Source of the DNA: RGIG426 sp045598965
Lineage (GTDB): Bacteria > Bacillota > Clostridia > Oscillospirales > Acutalibacteraceae
Length of the DNA stretch: 16,845 nucleotides
Assembly: GCA_045598965.1 (NCBI GenBank)
Contig: JAZRVH010000022.1
Location: 1-16,845, forward strand
Direction of reading: 5' to 3'
The position numbers were made by a program, and so were the translations under genes. The notes under the pieces are model-generated. The model ran no database searches. It was not told the origin of the DNA and worked only from the letters and a program-made list of their open reading frames with translations. Within the stretch, counting starts at the first letter, position 1; the number at the start of each line of letters is the position of its first letter. Below, one piece after another: positions 1 through 5,828 of this stretch.

Positions 1-1
1 G

Positions 2-1552
2 GATTCGATTGTGATTACCGAAGCGAACGACATTGTGTTTACGTATACGGTGAATGTCACCGGCGACAGCACGATTGGCGGCACGGTGAAACACCCGAAC
101 CACGATCCGTTTACCGTTTCGGTCAACGGTCAAGGCGGCAACACGCCGACGCAGACAACTACGGAGCCGGGCGTCACGCATTTGGCACCTGACTTCTTGC
201 TTGACCCGGATGCGGATACGGTCATCGACCGCATTACGCTCACGTTCAACGATAAGGATGCGACTATGTACGGCATCACTTTCCACAGCTATGAAACGCT
301 GTCGGAGCCGGTGGTGCAATACGTGCAGGGAGAGACGACCGACTTTGCCTCCGCCTTGTCGGTCAACGCCAGCACCGAGATGTTCAGCGACTTTATGGCA
401 TATAACTACAATCCGACCGATTTTAGTTTTACGGCGAAATATGAGGAGCGTAATAACTCTGCCGGAACGATGCCGAAAACCGACGATTACACCCACAAAG
501 CGGCACTGCCGGTGCTTTCCTATGGCACGACGTACAGCTACCGTGTGGGCGGAAAGAACGCCGACGGCGAGCAGGTATGGAGCCCGATTTACAGCTTCAC
601 TACCCGTGCCCAAAATCCGACCGATTACTCGTTCATTTGGATGTCCGACTCGCAGTATACCCCGTATACCGTGGGTATTCAAAACCGTATGCGTAACGTG
701 TTGCAATCGGCTTTGAGCATTTGCCCGAATCCGGCGATGCTGCTCCACGGCGGTGACTTTTCCGACGCCGGTAACTATCTGTGGACCTATGCGGCGGAAG
801 TTACCGGCAATGCCGACTTCTTCACGAAATATCCGCTGATGTGTGCCTCCGGCAACCACGATACGGTCGGTACCAGTGAGGTGTATCGCCTTATCAACGT
901 AAACCTCAAGGAAAGCACTCGCAACGGCGGTCAATCCACTTCTACGGGTATTTACTACTCCTACGATTACGGCAATGCCCACTTTGTGGCTTTGAACATC
1001 AGTAAGGATTCGGAAATTGATGCCACCCAGCTTTCGTGGGTGAGCAGTGATTTGGCGGCGTCTGACAAGCAATGGAAGTTTGTCTATTTCCACCGTCCGA
1101 TGTACACCTGCGTTGGTGAAAAAGAAGAGGACCCGATGGATGATGATCTCTGTGCGGCGTTGGAGCCGGTATTCAACCAGTACCATGTGGATATGGTGGT
1201 GCAAGCCCACGTGCACATGTATTCCCGCACGAAGCCGATTACTTCGATGGGAACGGTAGCCACCGGCTGGACAACGCAGACCCAAAACGGGTATGAATAC
1301 ACCGTCAACCCGGGTGCACCGATTTATACCGAAACCGCAACGGCGGCTTCCAACGTGGAGCATATCTACCGTGGTGCGTCTGCGGCGGATACACAGCCGG
1401 ATTACCTTGCCAAATATGCAAGCGGTAAGGCGAACTCTTTTGCTATCTATCATATCAATGGCAACACGCTTTCGGTGGATGCTTGCTATGTGGATGACAA
1501 CGGCAGTAATCTTCAATATTACGACAAGTTCGGTGTTATCAAAAATTCCTAA
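2..1552 (+). CDS. Secreted purple-acid-phosphatase-like metallophosphoesterase (5' partial)
   Basis: The reading frame is open from the left edge, so the N-terminus is missing; the GTG at 11 falls inside a domain and is not a credible start. Numbering from that GTG, residues about 85-200 form a beta-rich region ending in TYSYRVG, like the fibronectin-like N-domain of purple acid phosphatases. Residues 205-410 carry the calcineurin-like metal motifs in order: SDSQ (212-215), GGD (247-249), GNHD (281-284), HRP (361-363) and HVH (400-402). It should hydrolyse phosphoesters with a dinuclear metal centre, outside the cell. The protein at 5829-8366 is a clear paralogue with matching motif order and shared segments such as GxTFHSYxxLS. 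By that comparison some 300 N-terminal residues, perhaps with signal peptide and dockerin, lie upstream. Block I has Gln instead of the usual His. The substrate is unknown. The family call is firm, the substrate class is not. Confidence 0.85.
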   Translation, partial: DSIVITEANDIVFTYTVNVTGDSTIGGTVKHPNHDPFTVSVNGQGGNTPTQTTTEPGVTHLAPDFLLDPDADTVIDRITLTFNDKDATMYGITFHSYETLSEPVVQYVQGETTDFASALSVNASTEMFSDFMAYNYNPTDFSFTAKYEERNNSAGTMPKTDDYTHKAALPVLSYGTTYSYRVGGKNADGEQVWSPIYSFTTRAQNPTDYSFIWMSDSQYTPYTVGIQNRMRNVLQSALSICPNPAMLLHGGDFSDAGNYLWTYAAEVTGNADFFTKYPLMCASGNHDTVGTSEVYRLINVNLKESTRNGGQSTSTGIYYSYDYGNAHFVALNISKDSEIDATQLSWVSSDLAASDKQWKFVYFHRPMYTCVGEKEEDPMDDDLCAALEPVFNQYHVDMVVQAHVHMYSRTKPITSMGTVATGWTTQTQNGYEYTVNPGAPIYTETATAASNVEHIYRGASAADTQPDYLAKYASGKANSFAIYHINGNTLSVDACYVDDNGSNLQYYDKFGVIKNS

Positions 1553-1555
1553 TGA

Positions 1556-1586
1556 GAAAAGAGCAGGCGAGTCCCTGCTCTTTTTC
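1556..1586 (+). terminator. Rho-independent terminator after the first phosphoesterase
   Basis: Seven-base stem GAGCAGG (1561-1567) pairs with CCTGCTC (1574-1580) around a six-base loop. It is followed by TTTTTC and preceded by four A residues that can extend the stem. It lies four bases after the TAA stop. Confidence 0.9.
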
Positions 1587-1615
1587 TTGATTTTTTTGCA
1601 AAAATATGGTATACT
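1587..1615 (+). promoter_or_regulatory. Sigma-A promoter for the coiled-coil gene
   Basis: A -35 box TTGATT (1587-1592), 17 bp spacer and -10 box TATACT (1610-1615) with an extended -10 TGG in front. Transcription would start near 1622 and leave a leader of about 105 bases. The -35 box overlaps the T-tract of the preceding terminator, so one transcription unit ends exactly where the next begins. Confidence 0.7.
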
Positions 1616-1726
1616 CAAAAAGAAGTTTGGAAAATTTTGATGAAAATTTATTTTTCGATGTAATTTTTTCGAAAAATACGGGGTATTATGTGTGAATGAC
1701 CCCAAAAAAGCAAATGAGGAGTGTTG

Positions 1727-4700
1727 ATGATGGGAAGACCGATGAAACCGTATAAAACCGAACCGACAGATATGCTGAATGTGAAGCATTCTCGTCAAAG
1801 TATCGGCTGGTTTAAAAGCGATTTGGATAACAGTAATCTCAAATATAAGACAGGCGATGCGGGCTACGTAGATTGGGTAAAAAAACACGATGATGAGGAA
1901 TACCCGAAACAGCAGGCCGTGGCGTTCTTGAATCGCCTTACCGGAAAACCCGGTGTGGTGGCTGAATTGGCGAGCGAGCTTCTTGGGAAAATTCGTGATA
2001 TTACCCGTTTCGAAACCAAACTGCAGGAAACCACGATGAACGAAATGGAGGGTGGCCCGAGCCATGTCGAGTCGCTCAAAGATATTCATAAAATGGCACA
2101 GGATCTTGCGGTCGGTAAAGACCAAAACGGTCGCACTTTCAGCAAAATTCTTTATGAATTGAACAAGGAAACGGGCGGCAAATACGCCAAAGAGAACAGC
2201 TTTAAGGCGTTGTTCCACTTGAGCAACCAGTTAGACCGCTCGCTGGCGGATTACGAGAGTGTGGCAATCAATCAAATCAACAGTGATGTTGAATTGCGTA
2301 ATAGCCAGATGAAATACTGTATGCAGAAATTGTCCCAGTATAATGAAAAAGCGTATCATTATGCTTGGCAAGATACAGAAGTTCCGTTTTTCGGCACAAA
2401 AATTGAAGGGCCGGAAATGGTAGAGAAAATCTACGAACAGAAGAAGAAAGAGCTGCACGATTCGGTTATTGAAGCCGAAAAAGAGCTTCAGACTTGCCAA
2501 GAACTCACCGGCGAAAAACAGAGAGAATGTACGCCTTTGGACGAGAAAAAAGCGGAAGCAGAAAAAAATCTTGAAAAAGCAAATGAAGCTCTTGAAGCCG
2601 CAAAAGCGACACTTGACCACTGGAAGTTGCAGGTGGAGGAGCAAGAGAACAGGCTCAAGGAAATGGAAAACTCCGAGCCGTCTTCTTCGGAAAATGTCAA
2701 CGCAGAAGAAAAGGCGGACGGCGTGGAGGATTTCAACCTTTTGGCTGAAAAGGCAGAAGCGGACATCAAAGCGGACGAACAAAAACTGTCCGAAGCCGAA
2801 AAAGAATTTGAAACAAAAAAAGCGGACTTTGATACCCGTCTTTTCAACGCAAGTCATAACCCGTCTACCAAAAACGAACTGTTTAATGACAAGGATATTG
2901 CCGCCATTCCGCAACTGAAAGCCGCTGACCGTGAGATTGAACAAACCCAAACGGATAGCTCCAGCCTGACGGGACAATTAAATCTTACGCAATCGGAGAC
3001 GGAAACGGTTATCGAAGCCCTTCGTACCAAGTTGCCTTCGGATATCAAAAAGATTTCCCAAAAGGCTATGCCGGTTTATACGTGGTCGATGCGGTATGCC
3101 AGCTACTTTGATATGCTGTATCGTGACGAGGAAGTTGTTAAGGTCGGTAATGGCTTTATGTCGTTTAAGTATGACTGCACTGCGGGTGTCGTCGCCGCTA
3201 TGAATATACTGGGCTCTACCATTCCTACCAAAGAGAACCCGAATCCGCTGGCAGTTTCCGTTAAACTTCGCAGTGAACTGTCCGATTTGCAGGGCAAGCT
3301 GTCTGCCTTTGTGAGCTCAATCAAAGATTATCAGAAGATTCAGGCGGAAAAAGAAGCGTTTGTCAATGACGGCAATGCTCATCTGGATGAGATGAGAAAC
3401 GCTATCGAAAAGAAGAAGCTCGATCTTGAAAAAATCAAAGAAAGTGCCGCCGAGCAAAACGCCGAAAAAGCCCAAAAACAAGAGGTTGAAAAATACAAAG
3501 ATATTCAGAAAGATCAGCATCTTCTTGTTTTAGAGGAAACGAAAAAACAAAGCAAAGAGGCACAGGCGGCTTATGATCTCGCTTCTAAAAACAAAAAGAC
3601 CCGTGAAGAAGAACTGAAAAAAGTCACCGAAGAGTTTAATAAGGTTCATAAGGAAGCCGACGAAGCGGATGAGGCGGAGAAAGCGGCTTTTGAAAAACTG
3701 AAAAAACTGAAAACGTCATCCAAAAAAGACCTTGAAACTCTTGAAAAAGAACATGGTTATCTTGTGAAAGATGCGGCGGAATTGGTGCAAATGAAAAAGA
3801 GCTGTGCCGAAACCGTGCATGGATTGCGTTCGGAAAAAGAGAATATTTGCCAGATGGATGAGCGGTCGAAAGAGGTTCTTGAGAAAATTACCAACTTCTA
3901 TGATAACGTGGAAGTGGGCAACACGTTCAAAAACGGAAAATGGGACCACAAGAACGGCTCGCACTATACGGCTTTGAAAGAGAGTTTGCTGAACCTCAAA
4001 AACGATTTGGCGGCCGGCAAGCTGTCGAACCAGGAAATCGTAACCCGTTTGACCGGATTGCAACAGACGGCACAAGCGTATTTGGATGCCCGTGCCAAAG
4101 ACTGGGGTTATCGCCTGTTCGGCGGTACCACGTTCCGCTATAACCGTATGATGTTTGCGACCGATATCGTGAATACCTGCGGCACGATGAGCGGATTGTT
4201 GGCAAAAGAGCTGAAAACCACCGATGAAACGATGGAGAAAGAAATTGCCTCTGCCGACAGCACCATTATGCCGGAGCCGGCGTTCTCTAACCAAGAACAA
4301 TTACAGCGTAACTGGCTTGAGTACAGCAGTCTTGGCGAAGAGAAAAACAATGCTGCGGATACCTATACGGAGGTTGAAAACGATTTCTTCTATACTTACA
4401 GCCCGTTAAAAGCGTCCAACGAAAAGAATATGGACAATGTTGAAGTATCCGAAGCCGATATGAACAAGCTTGCTAACGAGTGGAATGAGCATGAGGAAGT
4501 TCCGGAGAAAAAAGAAATCGCCGAATCGGGCGAGAATCTCAATGCTTCGCAAAACGGCAACGTGTCGGAGAACGGCAATGCCCCGGAGGACGGTGAAAAA
4601 ATCGAGGATGATGCTCATACCGTTTATACGGTGATTTCCGATTCCCAAATTCCGGGATACAGCGAATTGGGCGATCAAGAACAGCCCAACCAGAACGAGC

Positions 4701-4879
4701 AGCCCAAGCAACCTAATCAGCTTGAACAGCCTGAAAATAACGTGGGCTCGGAGCAAAGAACGGCAGATGAATTCGAATTTGCTCTTGATGACCCGCAAAA
4801 CTTCGGCCGATTGACGGACGAAGAGCTGGAGGAACTGGAAGAGCAAAATAATCAAGTGGAAAATCTCCCGTCGATTTAA
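1727..4879 (+). CDS. Large coiled-coil protein of unknown function, about 1050 aa
   Basis: I do not recognise this family. The frame opens at GTG 1721, but the AGGAG at 1717-1721 would overlap that codon; it serves ATG 1727 (5 bases away) or ATG 1730 (8 bases), so one of these is the start. Numbered from 1727, residues 1-230 are mixed and probably globular. Residues 235-375 and 535-725 are highly charged Lys/Glu/Ala heptad-like stretches typical of long coiled coils. A less charged segment lies at 440-530 and another at 745-830, the latter containing AYLDAR and RYNRMMFATDI. From about 895 the tail is acidic and rich in Asn, Gln, Glu and Pro, with NQ/EQP runs at 985-1005, and looks disordered. 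There is no signal peptide and no membrane segment, although the neighbours are secreted. It has its own promoter and terminator. A scaffold, structural or effector-like role is possible but unsupported. Confidence 0.8.
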   Translation: MMGRPMKPYKTEPTDMLNVKHSRQSIGWFKSDLDNSNLKYKTGDAGYVDWVKKHDDEEYPKQQAVAFLNRLTGKPGVVAELASELLGKIRDITRFETKLQETTMNEMEGGPSHVESLKDIHKMAQDLAVGKDQNGRTFSKILYELNKETGGKYAKENSFKALFHLSNQLDRSLADYESVAINQINSDVELRNSQMKYCMQKLSQYNEKAYHYAWQDTEVPFFGTKIEGPEMVEKIYEQKKKELHDSVIEAEKELQTCQELTGEKQRECTPLDEKKAEAEKNLEKANEALEAAKATLDHWKLQVEEQENRLKEMENSEPSSSENVNAEEKADGVEDFNLLAEKAEADIKADEQKLSEAEKEFETKKADFDTRLFNASHNPSTKNELFNDKDIAAIPQLKAADREIEQTQTDSSSLTGQLNLTQSETETVIEALRTKLPSDIKKISQKAMPVYTWSMRYASYFDMLYRDEEVVKVGNGFMSFKYDCTAGVVAAMNILGSTIPTKENPNPLAVSVKLRSELSDLQGKLSAFVSSIKDYQKIQAEKEAFVNDGNAHLDEMRNAIEKKKLDLEKIKESAAEQNAEKAQKQEVEKYKDIQKDQHLLVLEETKKQSKEAQAAYDLASKNKKTREEELKKVTEEFNKVHKEADEADEAEKAAFEKLKKLKTSSKKDLETLEKEHGYLVKDAAELVQMKKSCAETVHGLRSEKENICQMDERSKEVLEKITNFYDNVEVGNTFKNGKWDHKNGSHYTALKESLLNLKNDLAAGKLSNQEIVTRLTGLQQTAQAYLDARAKDWGYRLFGGTTFRYNRMMFATDIVNTCGTMSGLLAKELKTTDETMEKEIASADSTIMPEPAFSNQEQLQRNWLEYSSLGEEKNNAADTYTEVENDFFYTYSPLKASNEKNMDNVEVSEADMNKLANEWNEHEEVPEKKEIAESGENLNASQNGNVSENGNAPEDGEKIEDDAHTVYTVISDSQIPGYSELGDQEQPNQNEQPKQPNQLEQPENNVGSEQRTADEFEFALDDPQNFGRLTDEELEELEEQNNQVENLPSI

Positions 4880-4890
4880 TTGTTAAACTT

Positions 4891-4927
4891 AAAAGCACCC
4901 ATTCTCCAACGAATGGGTACTTTTTTC
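4891..4927 (+). terminator. Rho-independent terminator after the coiled-coil gene
   Basis: ACCCATTC (4897-4904) pairs perfectly with GAATGGGT (4911-4918) around a six-base loop. A TTTTTT run follows, and an upstream AAAA can pair with it. It starts 12 bases after the stop codon. Confidence 0.9.
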
Positions 4928-4929
4928 TC

Positions 4930-4958
4930 TTGCAATTTTCAAGAAGATAGTTTATAAT
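4930..4958 (+). promoter_or_regulatory. Sigma-A promoter for the dockerin/InlB-repeat gene
   Basis: TTGCAA (4930-4935), 17 bp spacer, perfect TATAAT (4953-4958). The start point would be near 4965, which gives a leader of about 34 bases to ATG 4999. It probably also drives the phosphoesterase at 5829, since no terminator separates the two genes. Confidence 0.75.
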
Positions 4959-4998
4959 ACTATGTGTGAAAATATCGTTTTTCAAAGAGTGGTGTCCT

Positions 4999-5775
4999 AT
5001 GAAAACGTGCCTACGTATGCTCGCATCTACGTTGGCGATATGCCTTTGTTTGGTGTCGATTTCGCCGGCTGTTTTGGCAGACGGTATTTCGCCCATTCGT
5101 GGCGATTGCAATGCCGATAATGCGGTGAATATGAAAGATGTACTGACTCTGCGTCAGTATATGGCGGGAACCGTGACGGCTTTTCCGCCGCACGATTGCC
5201 TTGGTGTTAATCGCCCGCTTGTGCGGGGCGATGCCAATGCCGATGGTGACGTGAATATGAAAGACGTTCTGACCCTTCGCAAATTTGTGGCGGGAGTTAT
5301 ATCCGCTTTGCCTCCTTGCTCTTGTCAAGAGGAGGCGGATGCCCATTCGGTTTCCGTCGTAAAGGGGAGTGCAAACGTCGACGAGGCGATGCCCGGCGAA
5401 ACGGTATTCCTTACGGCGGATTTGCCGGAACACGGATTTGAGTTTGACCGCTGGATTTGCGACAGCGGCAACGTGATGCCGGACGATGCCCGAAGCGAGC
5501 TTGCCACTTTTGTGATGCCTAACGAGCCCGTGATGTTGACCGCCACCTATACGCCGATTGTGTATACGGTTTTTGTGATTTCGGGCGAGGCGAGTGAGCT
5601 GCATCCCGCTCCCGGCGAGCGGGTCACCGTGACGGCGAACTCACCGCATCGTGGCGAGCAGTTCGACCGTTGGGTGGTGTCCGGCGTGGAAATAGAGGAT
5701 ATCTCTCTTACAACGATAACTTTTGTTATGCCGGAAAGCAATGTATCGCTGATAGCGACGTATTGCGAACAGTAA
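4999..5775 (+). CDS. Secreted protein with two dockerin repeats and two InlB-B-like repeats
   Basis: Start ATG 4999 is chosen because it gives a clean signal peptide (residues 1-27, Lys/Arg then a hydrophobic core, ending AVLA before Asp). A GTG at 4966 sits at the predicted transcription start and would spoil the signal. Residues 34-57 and 76-99 are two dockerin-type calcium-binding repeats (GDCNADNAVNMKD and GDANADGDVNMKD, each followed by LTLR). They lie 42 residues apart with Cys-containing linkers. Residues about 117-184 and 189-255 are two copies of a divergent InlB-B-type repeat, each with PGE(T/R)V, FDRW, an (A)TFVMP or TFVMP strand and TATY/IATY ends. Dockerins bind cohesins on scaffoldins or the cell wall, and InlB-type repeats are usual in surface proteins. 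There is no enzyme domain, so an adhesive or structural role is likely (inference). The SD is weak (GGTG at 4991-4994). The phosphoesterase gene follows 53 bases later. Confidence 0.85.
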   Translation: MKTCLRMLASTLAICLCLVSISPAVLADGISPIRGDCNADNAVNMKDVLTLRQYMAGTVTAFPPHDCLGVNRPLVRGDANADGDVNMKDVLTLRKFVAGVISALPPCSCQEEADAHSVSVVKGSANVDEAMPGETVFLTADLPEHGFEFDRWICDSGNVMPDDARSELATFVMPNEPVMLTATYTPIVYTVFVISGEASELHPAPGERVTVTANSPHRGEQFDRWVVSGVEIEDISLTTITFVMPESNVSLIATYCEQ

Positions 5776-5828
5776 TTGTATAATGTGCGGGTTTCCGCTG
5801 TTATAAAAAATTTTTTGGAGGAAATACC

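Noticed and set aside
1665..1676. Palindrome TTTTTCGAAAAA in the coiled-coil gene leader as an operator
   Set aside because: It is a simple A/T-run palindrome, easily formed by chance in AT-rich intergenic DNA, with no second copy.
4966..4998. GTG start 11 codons upstream of the dockerin gene ATG
   Set aside because: It coincides with the predicted transcription start, has no SD, and would put charged and aromatic residues before the signal peptide.
5776..5828. Terminator or separate promoter between the dockerin gene and the phosphoesterase
   Set aside because: The only hairpin is a 4-bp GCGG/CCGC stem with no T-tract next to it. A TATAAT at 5779-5784 has no acceptable -35 box at 16-18 bp. 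Co-transcription is simpler.
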